34,635 nucleotides of DNA, from assembly GCA_009908945.1 (NCBI GenBank), contig JAAAOI010000140.1, positions 1 through 34,635 on the forward strand. Direction: 5' to 3'. Every line of letters begins with the position of its first letter. Position 1 is the stretch's first letter. The translations under genes and the position numbers were made by a program. Shown piece after piece: positions 1 through 8,339 of the stretch. Below the pieces are notes generated by a model that was not told the DNA's origin, did not search any database, and saw only the letters and a program-made list of their open reading frames with translations. The stretch comes from Bacteroidota bacterium (GTDB taxonomy: Bacteria; Bacteroidota; Rhodothermia; Rhodothermales; Salinibacteraceae).

Positions 1-222
1 CGGTTTGCGCTCCCGGAAGCCACGGACGTTCGGCTGGTAGTGTTCGACCTGTTGGGCCGGGAAGTCGCCGTGCTGGTAGAGGAGATGCTGCCTGCGGGCA
101 CGTACGAGGTGCCGTGGGATGGGACCCTGCACGGTGGGCATGCGGCCGCCTCTGGCGTGTACATCGTGCGGCTTGAGGCTGGGGCGGTCCACACGACCCA
201 GCGCATCCTCCGCACCCGATGA
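1..222 (+). CDS. C-terminus of a T9SS-type secreted protein (5' partial)
   Basis: The frame is open from the first base and ends at the TGA at 220-222, giving the last 73 residues of a longer protein. The visible part is a typical type IX secretion C-terminal sorting / FlgD Ig-like fold: a strand ending in FDLLGREV, then an AG-T segment, a WDG turn, ASGVYIVRL and the final basic RILRTR. Such tails direct outer-membrane export in Bacteroidota/Rhodothermota and are usually fused to large secreted enzymes or adhesins. The cargo domain lies outside the window, so function cannot be given. The ATG at 40 offered in the ORF track is internal to this domain and is not a start. Confidence 0.85.
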   Translation, partial: RFALPEATDVRLVVFDLLGREVAVLVEEMLPAGTYEVPWDGTLHGGHAAASGVYIVRLEAGAVHTTQRILRTR

Positions 223-270
223 TCGGCTACCCCACACTTCGTGTCCTCTGCCCCCAACGTCTCCGATGCT

Positions 271-444
271 ATGTCTACGCCTGTATCTACATCTGACCCC
301 AACCGCCGCGATGGTGCATTCAGGCCCCCACAGCGGGTGCCCCCCAAACGGCCCTACGTGCCGCCCCGGCTTATCCGCGAGGAGCCACTCGATGCGCTGA
401 CGGCCAGCAAGTGGACAACAACGGCCCATGGTGGAAGTCCGTGA
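271..444 (+). CDS. Small peptide with lasso-RiPP-leader-like motif (hypothetical)
   Basis: A 57-residue ORF starts at ATG 271 (a GTG at 241 would add ten residues). Its second half reads KRPYVPPRLIREEPLDALT, which matches the layout of lasso-peptide leaders: a YxxPxL element followed about eight residues later by LxxLT just before the core. The remaining tail, ASKWTTTAHGGSP, would be the core. It lacks the Asp/Glu at ring position 7-9 that a lasso macrolactam needs, so it may be another RiPP class, a degenerate precursor or a chance match. No asparagine-synthetase-like cyclase, B1/B2 protein or ABC transporter is in the window. The next gene is a secreted beta-propeller protein, a type of neighbour seen beside small precursor-like peptides in Bacteroidota. 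There is no Shine-Dalgarno, as for most genes here. Coding is plausible from codon use but unproven. Confidence 0.45.
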   Translation: MSTPVSTSDPNRRDGAFRPPQRVPPKRPYVPPRLIREEPLDALTASKWTTTAHGGSP

Positions 445-712
445 GGTTGCGTCTAAAACGAACGTGAACATGCCTCCAGGGTTGACCGCAGGTACCTTAC
501 GTGTTTATGACCAAGGAGGCCCCTATCGCCACTACACGAAACGAGTGATGTGGTCTACCGTGGTCCCTGCCCCTCTCCCCGAAAACAGGCGGATGCCGAT
601 TGCAAGCGTCCGTGGCGGGGAGAGGGAACGGTCGTTGGCACGCAGGGGGCATGGCGGCACAACCCTGTGAATCACCTATCCTAACCTGTTGGCCTCACAC
701 TTCACCGCGCCC
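445..712. other. Intergenic region with an 11-bp inverted repeat
   Basis: This 268-base stretch contains no convincing gene. The 80-codon ORF at 428-670 has no recognisable domain and an implausible composition. The only structure I see is the perfect inverted repeat CCCTCTCCCCG at 571-581 with its complement at 616-626, leaving a 34-base loop. No T-run follows, so it is not an obvious intrinsic terminator. It may be a leader structure for the downstream propeller gene. Confidence 0.3.
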
Positions 713-1786
713 ATGCGGAGATTCCATCTGAAGTACGCGCCCTTGCTGCTTGCCATCGTCCTGCTTTCCTTCACTGCCGACCACCGTCCCGATGCCGCTC
801 CACCGGATGTCGAGGAAGCGCAGGTGATGCCATTTACGCTGCAGTTCGCCGAAGACGAACGCTTTCCTTTCGTGAATGACCCCCGCGGCGTGGCGGCTGC
901 CCCTTCCGGCTGGTACGTGCTGGACGCCGGAAACTATCGCGTGCTCCAGGTGACGCCCTCGGGCGATGTGCGCCGGACGTTTGGGACGGAGGGGTCCGGG
1001 CCGGGCGAACTGCTCGATCCGCGGTCCCTCCGCGTGGTTGACACGGTCGGTGACGGGTATGAGGTCTGGGTCATGGATCACGGCAATGGCAGACTGGTGC
1101 GCTTTGGACCTGACGGTCTACCGGTGGCTCATCACGGGCTTCGTAGCTCGGGCTCTTTTTGCGTCCACGCGGAGCGGTTTCTTGTCGCCGCGCCGCGTGG
1201 GCCGTCCCTAATGGATGCCTACGACCTGCAGGGCACGTACATCGAGAGTCTGGGGCCGATGGATGAAGAAAGCGACGGTGCTCGAGGGACAGGGAATCCG
1301 TATCTTGACAACGAGGTGTCGCTTACCTGTCTGGCCGACGGGCAGGTGGTCGTGACCTATCGCAACCGTCCGCTCGTGCGTCTGCTGAGCGCAGATGGCG
1401 CTATCGCGCAGGAATGGACGCTGGAGAGCCCGATCATCGACCTGATCCTGACGCCGCCCCGACAGCCGAGCGAAGCCGGTATTGAGTCGCTCAGACCGTC
1501 TGGCGGCCCCCTGTTCGTTCCGCTGATGTTTGGCGATCCCACGCTCCTCCCCGACGGTCGCCTCCTGATTGCGCTGCAATCGGCGGCGTTCCATACGCTG
1601 GACCTGGCAACTGGCGCGCAGCAGACGTATGCGTACATGGACCTTCTTTCGGCCGTCGAAGAACAGCGCGAGATTGCGGCGGAGGACTGGCGCGCCCTGT
1701 GGCATGTGGGTGTTTCAGCAGAGGGCACGCTCGTGGCGGTCGACCCACAGCTGGATGAGCTCGTGGTGGTGGAGCTGGTAGACTGA
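713..1786 (+). CDS. Secreted 6-bladed beta-propeller (NHL-repeat-like) protein
   Basis: I chose ATG 713 over the TTG at 689 because it gives a clean export signal: MRRFHLKY followed by the hydrophobic stretch APLLLAIVLLSFTA. The mature protein of about 335 residues begins with NHL-type blades: FPFVNDPRGVAAAPSGWYVLDAGNYRVLQVTPSGDV, then a second blade with VMDHGNGRLVRFGPDG. Later blades are more degenerate. The general 6-bladed propeller family of Bacteroidota is exported and its ligands are mostly unknown. No lipobox cysteine is visible, so a periplasmic or secreted location is likely. It follows the small RiPP-like ORF on the same strand and may belong with it. Confident on fold and export, not on function. 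Confidence 0.75.
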   Translation: MRRFHLKYAPLLLAIVLLSFTADHRPDAAPPDVEEAQVMPFTLQFAEDERFPFVNDPRGVAAAPSGWYVLDAGNYRVLQVTPSGDVRRTFGTEGSGPGELLDPRSLRVVDTVGDGYEVWVMDHGNGRLVRFGPDGLPVAHHGLRSSGSFCVHAERFLVAAPRGPSLMDAYDLQGTYIESLGPMDEESDGARGTGNPYLDNEVSLTCLADGQVVVTYRNRPLVRLLSADGAIAQEWTLESPIIDLILTPPRQPSEAGIESLRPSGGPLFVPLMFGDPTLLPDGRLLIALQSAAFHTLDLATGAQQTYAYMDLLSAVEEQREIAAEDWRALWHVGVSAEGTLVAVDPQLDELVVVELVD

Positions 1787-1800
1787 GACGCTCAGATGGT

Positions 1801-1849
1801 GGTGCGGGGTGAGGTAGCCATGCCGCACCCTCCGCTTTGGGTATGGAGG
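1801..1849 (+). terminator. Possible terminator hairpins after the propeller gene
   Basis: Two short stems lie 14 bases after the stop codon: GGTGCGG at 1801-1807 with CCGCACC at 1823-1829, and CCTCC at 1829-1833 with GGAGG at 1845-1849, followed by TTTCTTT. They share a base, so they cannot both form fully. The second has a T-rich tail but a weak 5-bp stem. Only a tentative transcription end. Confidence 0.25.
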
Positions 1850-1933
1850 TTTCTTTAGGCTTCCAGGCAGGCGGAACCCTGGGCGGCCCGGTTGTGTGCG
1901 CACCCCTCGTTTTGTGCACCAACGTTCCGGCCT

Positions 1934-2716
1934 ATGCTCCCTGTCCTCCTTACCGACACCGTAACGAACGATCTTGCACGGGCCGTAGACCTGGCGTTGC
2001 TTTGGGGGCTGGAGGGCGTAGAGCTGCGCACCGTTGGCGGGCCGGATAACCGCGTGCCGCACGTCAACGAAGCCGCCATTGCGGACCGGCTCTGGGAGCA
2101 GGAGCTGCCCGTGGCCGCGCTGGCGCCGAGCATCTTCGAAGGGCCGGTGGCGGCGCGGCCCGTATGGCTCAACGAGCTGGCCATGATGGAGGAGACCCTG
2201 CGGTTTGCCGACCGCGTGTCGTGCGATCTGGTGCTGGTCTCGGGCTTTGGCGCCGATGAGGCGCACGACCCGGAGGCTGCGGCCGAGGCACTACAGCGGG
2301 CCGGGGCCACCGCCGCATCGCACGACGTCCGTCTCGCGGTTGTTAACGAAGCCCCCATGGCCCATGCCACGGGCACCGACGTGGCGCGCCTGCTTGATGC
2401 GGTGGATCACCCGCATGTGGGCGCGGCCTGGAGTCCGGTGGATGCCTGGCAGGCCGGCGAGCCACCAACGGATGGGCTGGCAGCGCTCGGCGATCGCCTC
2501 TGGCACGTCCGCTGCGCCGACGGCGTGATGGGGCCCACCGGTTGGCGAGACACCCCCCTCGGCGAGGGCGAGATCGGCTGGCCCACGCTGCTGCGGCAGT
2601 TGCACGCCACCGGCTACACGGGCGCCGTCAGCCTCGAAGTGTACGTGGAGCCGCGCCGCACCGCCGGGCTCCGCATGGCCACCCGCCTCATCGAACTGAT
2701 CGACACGACCGGCTAA
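1934..2716 (+). CDS. Sugar-phosphate isomerase/epimerase-like TIM-barrel protein
   Basis: The start is placed at ATG 1934 (260 aa), where MLPVLLTDTVTNDL begins the first strand; the longer ORF from 1892 adds a cysteine-rich stretch unlike the family. The sequence has the AP-endonuclease-2 / xylose-isomerase-like pattern: LLWGLEGVELRT near residue 35, VVNEAP around residue 140, GAAWSPVDAW around 175, WHVRCADG around 195 and a late VSLEVYVEPR carrying the expected metal-binding Glu. Members bind a divalent metal and isomerise or epimerise sugars or inositols, but substrate cannot be read from sequence. The usual metal-binding Asp-x-x-His region appears as SPVDAW, so one ligand may differ. It lies upstream of gatC with a 113-base gap, so co-transcription is possible but not required. 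Confidence 0.75.
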   Translation: MLPVLLTDTVTNDLARAVDLALLWGLEGVELRTVGGPDNRVPHVNEAAIADRLWEQELPVAALAPSIFEGPVAARPVWLNELAMMEETLRFADRVSCDLVLVSGFGADEAHDPEAAAEALQRAGATAASHDVRLAVVNEAPMAHATGTDVARLLDAVDHPHVGAAWSPVDAWQAGEPPTDGLAALGDRLWHVRCADGVMGPTGWRDTPLGEGEIGWPTLLRQLHATGYTGAVSLEVYVEPRRTAGLRMATRLIELIDTTG

Positions 2717-2829
2717 GCACCCCCGCTGACCGGCACGGCGCCCGATGCCGTGTACCGGCGCTGGAACAGCCTGATTTAAGCCGCCGTAGGTTCGGCTGTC
2801 GTTGTTTTCCGACTCGCCCTACTCCATCC

Positions 2830-3117
2830 ATGGCCATATCAAAGGAAGAAGTGCAGCACATCGCCCGCCTCGCGCGCCTTCGGTTCTCCGATGAAGAGCA
2901 GGATCAGATGGCTGAGGAGATGAGCCAGGTGCTGGACTACATGGACACCCTGCGGGAGGTGGACACCGCCGGCGTCCCGCCGATGGCGCACGTGCTCACG
3001 CAAGAAAACGTGTTTCGCGACGACGAGGTCGAGCAGCGTATTAAGCGGAAGGACGCCCTGTCGAACGCTCCCGAAACCGACGGCACGTACGTGCTCGTGC
3101 CTCGGGTTATCGACTGA
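2830..3117 (+). CDS. gatC: Aspartyl/glutamyl-tRNA(Asn/Gln) amidotransferase subunit C
   Basis: A 95-residue protein of normal GatC length. It opens with the family hallmark MAISKEEVQHIARLARLRFSDEE, continues with a QVLDYMDTLREVDT helix and PPMAHV, and ends with the DALSNAPETDGTYVLVPRVI segment that threads between GatA and GatB. GatC stabilises the GatCAB complex, which amidates misacylated Glu-tRNA(Gln) and Asp-tRNA(Asn) in the cytoplasm. The start is ATG 2830; the longer ORF from 2542 is open only because it overlaps the previous gene. gatA and gatB are not adjacent. A TAGGTTCG at 2787-2794 is one mismatch from the Bacteroidota -7 box TAnnTTTG. Identification is firm. Confidence 0.95.
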   Translation: MAISKEEVQHIARLARLRFSDEEQDQMAEEMSQVLDYMDTLREVDTAGVPPMAHVLTQENVFRDDEVEQRIKRKDALSNAPETDGTYVLVPRVID

Positions 3118-3187
3118 TCCTTGTGGCGGCGCTGCCCTTTAGCCTGCCCATCTCTCCCGGCCTTATCGCTCCCGGCCCCGTCTGCGC

Positions 3188-5749
3188 ATGGCACGAAAAA
3201 AAGGAAAGGGCCGCGCCCGCGGCTCCACCGCATCGCACCGCACCCGCCCGGCGCCCGCATGGTGGGAGCGGCTGCCGGATCCCACCCAGCACAGCCTGTG
3301 CATCGCGTTTCTTGTAGGCGTGGCGGCGGCCTTCTTCGGACCGATCCTCTTCACCGGGCAGTCGCTCATCGGGGGCGATACCGTACAGTGGCGCGCCATG
3401 GCCGAGGCTATGTTCGACTACCGCGCGGCCACCGGGGAAGAGCCGCTCTGGGCGCCCAACGGCTTCGGCGGCATGCCGGGCTACATGATCTCGTACCCGG
3501 ATATCATCCCGCAGGCCGATACGGTAGCCACCGCCCTGCGGTCGCTCATCTGGCCGGCCTCGCACTTCCTGTTCCTGCTGTTTGGGATGTACCTGCTGGT
3601 CTTCTTTATCAGCCGGGATAAGCTGGCGTCCGTCTTGGCCGCTTCCGCGTACGGCCTGACGACGTACATTCCTATCATCCTGGCGGCTGGGCACAACACC
3701 AAGTTTATCGCGCTCTGCTTCGCCCCGTGGCTGCTGCTGGCCTTCGTCTACGCGCTCCGCAAGCCGGGATTGCTGGCCGGGGTGCTCTTTGCCATCGCGC
3801 TGGCGGTAAACATCCGCGCCGACCACGTGCAGATCACCTACTACACGTCCTTCCTGATCGGCATCTGGTGGATCGGTGAAGGCATCAGCGCCTACCGGCA
3901 GGATCGCTTGAAGGCCTTCGGGCAGACGACCGCCTGGCTTGCGGGGGGATCGGTGCTGGCGCTGCTGATGGTGGCGCAGCCGCTGCTTACCTACTTCGAG
4001 TACAAGGACTTCACCATCCGGGGCGCGGCACCGGCCGGGGAGGATGCCGCCGGGCTCGCGTGGGACTATGCGATGAACTGGAGCCAGGGCTGGGGCGAGT
4101 TGGTGACGCTCTTTGTTGCCGACGCGTACGGCGGGGGCGGGCAGACGTACTGGGGGCCCAAGCCCTTCACCGAGGGGCCGCACTATGTGGGCGGCGTGGT
4201 GCTGCTACTGGCCGGGCTGGCGCTCTACCTGGTGCGCTCTACCGCCGCCCGGGCGCTTGGCATTGGCGTGCTGCTCATGACGCTCTTTTCGCTGGGCGAG
4301 CACTTCGAGCCACTCAACCGGCTCATGTTTACCTACTTCCCGCTGTTCGACGCCTTCCGCGTGCCAGAGACGTGGCTCAGCATCGTGGCCCTGGCGCTGG
4401 CGGTGCTGGCCGGGCTCGGCCTGGCGCAGGTGCGCGGGGCCAAGCCAGCGGCGCCGGATGCTGCCTCCACGAACAGGGCCGTGTATGGCGGCGTGGCGAT
4501 CGCTCTCGGGCTCGCCGCGCTGCTGTTTCTGGGCGGCAACACCCTGTTTAATTTTGAGCGGCCCGGCGAGCGCGACCAGCTCATGCAGCAAATTGCACAG
4601 AGCAACAACGTGCCCGTAAATGACCCCCGCGTGGCGCAGGCGGCTGACAACTTTCTGGAGGAAACCCGGGAAGAGCGGCAGCGCGCCCTCCGCGGCGATG
4701 CCGGCCGGACGCTCCTCTTTCTGCTGATTGCCGGCGCTGCCCTCGTGCTGTATCGGCGCGAGCGGATGCCGGGCTATGCGATGGCCGTCGTGCTGGTGCT
4801 GCTGGTGGTGACCGACCTCTGGGGCGTGGACCGCCGCCACCTGAACAGCGAGCGGCTGGTGCCTGCCGATGCCCCCGCGGATCTGATTGCCACCCACGAC
4901 TTTGACCGCTTTCTGACCGAGCAGCAGCGAGAAGCCGGAGGCCCCGGGCAGTTTCGCGTGCTGTCGCTGGAGCGCGCCCCGATGAACAACGCCCGCCCGG
5001 CCTATCACTACGAGACGATCGGCGGGTACCACGGGGCCAAGCTGCGGCGCTATCAGGATTATATTGATTTCCTCTACCGCGACCCCGGCACCGCCATCCA
5101 GACCCCAGCAGTGCTGGACCTGATGAACGTGCGGTACGTCGTCTCCCCACAGCCGCTGCCCGGCATGCAGGCGGTGTTCGAGAGCGAAGACACCGGCCTC
5201 ACCGTACTGGAGCGGCCCGATGCCGCGCCTCGGGCCTACTTCGTCGGGGAGACCGCGCCGGTAGAGACGCCAGAAGACGCGTTCACTATCCTGCGCGCCT
5301 CGGGGCACGACGTGGAAGAAACGGCTGTGGTGCAGGCGGCGGATGACCTCATCACCACCCCCATCACCGCCGAAAGCACCGCCGAGGCGACGGTCACGCA
5401 GCACACGCCGCGGGAGATCACCGTCGACGTAGCCACCGACGCGCCGCGCCTGCTGGTGCTCAGCGAGGTGTACTACCCGGCGGGGTGGAGGGCCTCGATC
5501 GATGGGGCGGCGGTGCCGATCCACCGCGTGAACCATTTTCAGCGGGGCCTCCCGATACCGGAAGGAGAGCACACCCTCACCCTCCGCTTCGACCCGGCCA
5601 GCCACACCACCGGCGTGTGGATCGCCGGCATTTCGACCACCCTGGCCTACGGTGCGGTCGTCTTCCTGCTGGTGCAGGCCGCGCGGCGACGCGAGCCGGC
5701 GCCCTCCCCGGAGGAGCCGCCGGAGGAAGTGCCGACAGACGAAGGATAG
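3188..5749 (+). CDS. YfhO-family integral membrane protein (GT-C-like)
   Basis: 853 residues, typical for YfhO-like proteins. A basic N-terminus (ARKKGKGRARG) is followed by a first membrane segment at about residues 38-56, then the family region LIGGDTVQWRAMAEAMFDY and LWAPNGFGGMPGYMISYPD. About a dozen transmembrane segments follow to residue 420, then two more near 435-455 and 510-545. The C-terminal soluble part includes VLDLMNVRYVVS and a beta-sandwich with SEVYYPAGWRASIDG, ending in a last membrane helix and an acidic, proline-rich tail. YfhO of Firmicutes is linked to lipoteichoic acid glycosylation; homologues in Bacteroidota often sit in polysaccharide loci, as here with two glycosyltransferases and a flippase downstream. 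The acceptor is unknown. Confidence 0.88.
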   Translation: MARKKGKGRARGSTASHRTRPAPAWWERLPDPTQHSLCIAFLVGVAAAFFGPILFTGQSLIGGDTVQWRAMAEAMFDYRAATGEEPLWAPNGFGGMPGYMISYPDIIPQADTVATALRSLIWPASHFLFLLFGMYLLVFFISRDKLASVLAASAYGLTTYIPIILAAGHNTKFIALCFAPWLLLAFVYALRKPGLLAGVLFAIALAVNIRADHVQITYYTSFLIGIWWIGEGISAYRQDRLKAFGQTTAWLAGGSVLALLMVAQPLLTYFEYKDFTIRGAAPAGEDAAGLAWDYAMNWSQGWGELVTLFVADAYGGGGQTYWGPKPFTEGPHYVGGVVLLLAGLALYLVRSTAARALGIGVLLMTLFSLGEHFEPLNRLMFTYFPLFDAFRVPETWLSIVALALAVLAGLGLAQVRGAKPAAPDAASTNRAVYGGVAIALGLAALLFLGGNTLFNFERPGERDQLMQQIAQSNNVPVNDPRVAQAADNFLEETREERQRALRGDAGRTLLFLLIAGAALVLYRRERMPGYAMAVVLVLLVVTDLWGVDRRHLNSERLVPADAPADLIATHDFDRFLTEQQREAGGPGQFRVLSLERAPMNNARPAYHYETIGGYHGAKLRRYQDYIDFLYRDPGTAIQTPAVLDLMNVRYVVSPQPLPGMQAVFESEDTGLTVLERPDAAPRAYFVGETAPVETPEDAFTILRASGHDVEETAVVQAADDLITTPITAESTAEATVTQHTPREITVDVATDAPRLLVLSEVYYPAGWRASIDGAAVPIHRVNHFQRGLPIPEGEHTLTLRFDPASHTTGVWIAGISTTLAYGAVVFLLVQAARRREPAPSPEEPPEEVPTDEG

Positions 5750-5792
5750 CCCGCCCCGCGCCGGTCACCGACCGCTTGTTGCCCCCTGCCTT

Positions 5793-7097
5793 ATGAAGCG
5801 CGTCCTGCTGCTTACGTATTACTTTCCACCGGCTGGAGGACCGGGCGTGCAGCGGCCGCTCAAGTTTGTGCGCTACCTGCGGCAGGCCGGATGGGAGCCG
5901 GTGGTGCTGACCGTAGACGGCGGCGCCTTTCCGGCCGCCGATGCCTCGCTGGCCGCCGACGTACCGCCCGGAGTGACGGTGGAGCGCACCCCGGCGCTGG
6001 ATCCGTTCCAGCTGTACGCGCGCCTGATGGGGAAGGGGAAGGAGGCGTCGGTAAAGGTGGGCTCGGTGGGCGACGCGCAGGGCTGGAAGGAGCGGCTCGC
6101 GCAGTGGATCCGGGCCAACCTCTTTCTGCCTGATGCGCGCGTCGGCTGGCTGCCCTACGCCATCCCGGCGGGCCGCCGCCTGATCGCGGCCCACGGCATC
6201 GACGCGGTGATGACGACGGGCCCGCCGCACTCCTGCCACCTGGCCGGGTGGGTGCTGCAGCGCCTCACCGGCTGCCCCTGGCTGGCCGACTTTCGGGATC
6301 CGTGGACGGACATCAACTACTACCACGAGCTGCCCCATACTGCCCTGGCGCGCCGGGTGGATGCAGGGCTCGAACGCGCCGTGCTCCGCGCGGCAGCGCA
6401 GGTCGTCACGGTAAGCCCGCACTGGGCGCAGCTCCTGCAGCAGAAGAAACCACCGGCAGCCCCCGTGGCCGTCATCCAAAACGGGTTCGACCCGGCCGAT
6501 ATGCCGGTGGATGTCACGCCCCGCACAGACGTTTGCTACGTGACCCACGTCGGGTCGCTCTACGCCTCCCGCAACCCGCAGGCACTGTGGCAGGCGCTGC
6601 AGCGCCTGGACGCCGCCGGTGCCGCGCCGGAGCTGCGCATCCGCCTGGTAGGGACGGTGGCGCCAGACGTGCAGGCCGCCATCGCCGCGCATGGGGTAGC
6701 CCACCGGGTGGCGCCGGTGCCCTACCAACCGCATGCCGACGCCCTGGCCCTGCTGTGCGAAAGCGCGGCGGCCCTGCTCGTGATTGAAGCGTTTCCGCAC
6801 GACGCGGGCATGATCACCGGTAAGCTGTACGAATATGTAGGCACCGGCCGGCATGTCATTGGGGTCGGCCCGCCCGACGGGGATGCGGCGGCGCTGCTGC
6901 GCGCCACGGGTGCCGGGCGCCTCTGGGCTCGCGACGATGTAGCGGGGCTGGAGGCCGCCCTGCGCCGGGTGCATGCGGCGTGGGCAGCCGGGCGTCCCCT
7001 TGCCGGCGCCGCGCCGGAGGCCGCCGCCCATTACACGCGGGCCGCGCAGACACACCGGCTGGGTGGCCTGCTGGACCGCCTCGTCGCCTCCCGATGA
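5793..7097 (+). CDS. Glycosyltransferase family 4 protein
   Basis: 434 residues from ATG 5793; the ORF track start at 5652 lies inside the YfhO gene. The N-terminus MKRVLLLTYYFPPAGGPGVQRPLKF is the typical GT-B/GT4 opening with a glycine-rich acceptor loop, followed by FRDPWTD near residue 170 and VVTVSPHWAQ near residue 206. The C-terminal nucleotide-sugar domain has VTHVGSLYASRNPQ and the segment GMITGKLYEYVGTGRHVIG, where the family normally has its E-x7-E element. It should transfer a sugar from a nucleotide donor to a lipid-linked intermediate on the cytoplasmic face. It starts 43 bases after the YfhO gene and is likely in the same operon. Sugar specificity is not visible. Confidence 0.88.
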   Translation: MKRVLLLTYYFPPAGGPGVQRPLKFVRYLRQAGWEPVVLTVDGGAFPAADASLAADVPPGVTVERTPALDPFQLYARLMGKGKEASVKVGSVGDAQGWKERLAQWIRANLFLPDARVGWLPYAIPAGRRLIAAHGIDAVMTTGPPHSCHLAGWVLQRLTGCPWLADFRDPWTDINYYHELPHTALARRVDAGLERAVLRAAAQVVTVSPHWAQLLQQKKPPAAPVAVIQNGFDPADMPVDVTPRTDVCYVTHVGSLYASRNPQALWQALQRLDAAGAAPELRIRLVGTVAPDVQAAIAAHGVAHRVAPVPYQPHADALALLCESAAALLVIEAFPHDAGMITGKLYEYVGTGRHVIGVGPPDGDAAALLRATGAGRLWARDDVAGLEAALRRVHAAWAAGRPLAGAAPEAAAHYTRAAQTHRLGGLLDRLVASR

Positions 7098-7214
7098 CTT
7101 CGGCTGGCCCTGTGCTCGGGGCCACCGGCTGGCCCGCACGCGCTTCCCGCAACACCACTCCGCAGCAGCGGTAGCATCCGACATCAACGCCTCCTGCCCC
7201 TCTGCCGTCTCGTT

Positions 7215-8339
7215 ATGCACAGCGTTCACCTGGCGTCTACCCACCGCGCGTTCGACACGCGCATCTTCCACAAAGAATGCCAGACGCTGCGAAACACGGG
7301 CCATCGCGTGACCCTCATCGTGCCCCACGCGGTATCGGAGACCGTCGATGGCGTCGCCATCCATGCGGTGCCGCTGCCCCGTGACGGGAAAGAGCGCCTC
7401 ACGCGCACGCTCTTTACCCTCTACCGTACGGCTCGCTTATACCCGCGCACCGCGCTCCTCCATGTGCACGATGCCGAACTGCTGCCCTATGCGCTCCTCT
7501 TGAAGGCCGAGGGCTACCGGGTGGTGTACGACATGCATGAGGACACCCCGCGGCAGGTACGCTATCAGCACTGGATTCCCGAGGCGCTCCGGCCCCTGGT
7601 GGCCGAGGGGATGCGAGGGCTGGAGGCGCTGGCGGCCCGCTGGTGTGATGCGCTCGTGGTGGCCGAGCCGGTGATTGGTGAGCGCTTTCCGCAGGCGGCC
7701 CCGGTGCTGGTGCGCAACTTCCCGCTGCGGGATGAGCTGCTCCTCTCCGATGGCGTACCCTACACCGAGCGCCCGCCCCACGTGGCCTATGTGGGCACCA
7801 TCACGCAGGTGCGCGGCGTGCTGGAGGTGATTGCGGCGATGGGCATGGTGCCGGCGGCGCAGGACGCGCGGCTGCAGCTGGCGGGGTCGTTTCACCCGGC
7901 CGCGCTGGAAGCGGAAGCCCGGCAGGTTGAAAGCTGGGACCGCGTCGACTTCCACGGGTGGCTCCCCCGCCCGGAGGTAGCCGGCTTGCTGGCCTCCGCC
8001 CGGGTGGGGGTCGTCACCTTCCACCCCACCGCGCGCTATCGCAGCAACTACCCCACCAAGCTGTTCGAGTACATGGCCGCCGGGTTGCCCGTGGTGGTCT
8101 CGGCATTCGACCACCTGCGCCCCTTTGTAGAAGGGCACCGCTGTGGGTTGATGGTAGACCCGCAGGACCCGATCGCCATTGCCGATGCGGTGGAATGGCT
8201 GCTCGCGCACCCGGAAGCCGCCGAGGCGATGGGGCAGCGGGGGCGCGCAGCGGTGGAGGAGACCTACCACTGGGAACGGGAGGCGGGGAAGCTAACGGCG
8301 CTCTATCGGCACCTGGAGCGGGAGGGGCGACGCCCGTGA
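7215..8339 (+). CDS. Glycosyltransferase family 4 protein
   Basis: 374 residues, a second GT-B enzyme. The N-terminal half starts MHSVHLASTHRAFDTRIFHKECQTLRNTGH and includes LLHVHDAELLPYALLLK and YDMHEDTPRQV, seen in GT4 enzymes of exopolysaccharide clusters. The C-terminal half has HVAYVGTITQVRG, VDFHGWLPRPEVAGLLASARVG and YPTKLFEYMAAGLPVVVSAFDHLRPFVE, the classical donor-binding region with Glu and a following acidic residue. The TGA stop overlaps the GTG start of the flippase gene in a four-base GTGA, implying translational coupling. The 117 bases before it hold no gene. Confidence 0.9.
   Translation: MHSVHLASTHRAFDTRIFHKECQTLRNTGHRVTLIVPHAVSETVDGVAIHAVPLPRDGKERLTRTLFTLYRTARLYPRTALLHVHDAELLPYALLLKAEGYRVVYDMHEDTPRQVRYQHWIPEALRPLVAEGMRGLEALAARWCDALVVAEPVIGERFPQAAPVLVRNFPLRDELLLSDGVPYTERPPHVAYVGTITQVRGVLEVIAAMGMVPAAQDARLQLAGSFHPAALEAEARQVESWDRVDFHGWLPRPEVAGLLASARVGVVTFHPTARYRSNYPTKLFEYMAAGLPVVVSAFDHLRPFVEGHRCGLMVDPQDPIAIADAVEWLLAHPEAAEAMGQRGRAAVEETYHWEREAGKLTALYRHLEREGRRP

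Noticed and set aside
428-670. 80-aa plus-strand ORF
   Set aside because: No domain, no signal peptide and atypical residue mix; it overlaps the small peptide gene and an inverted repeat. Treated as chance.
4205-5605. 466-aa minus-strand ORF
   Set aside because: It is antisense to the YfhO gene, whose motifs and membrane segments are clear; long shadows are expected in GC-rich DNA.
5577-7364. 595-aa minus-strand ORF
   Set aside because: Spans YfhO and two glycosyltransferase genes in antisense; Arg/His/Gly-rich shadow composition.
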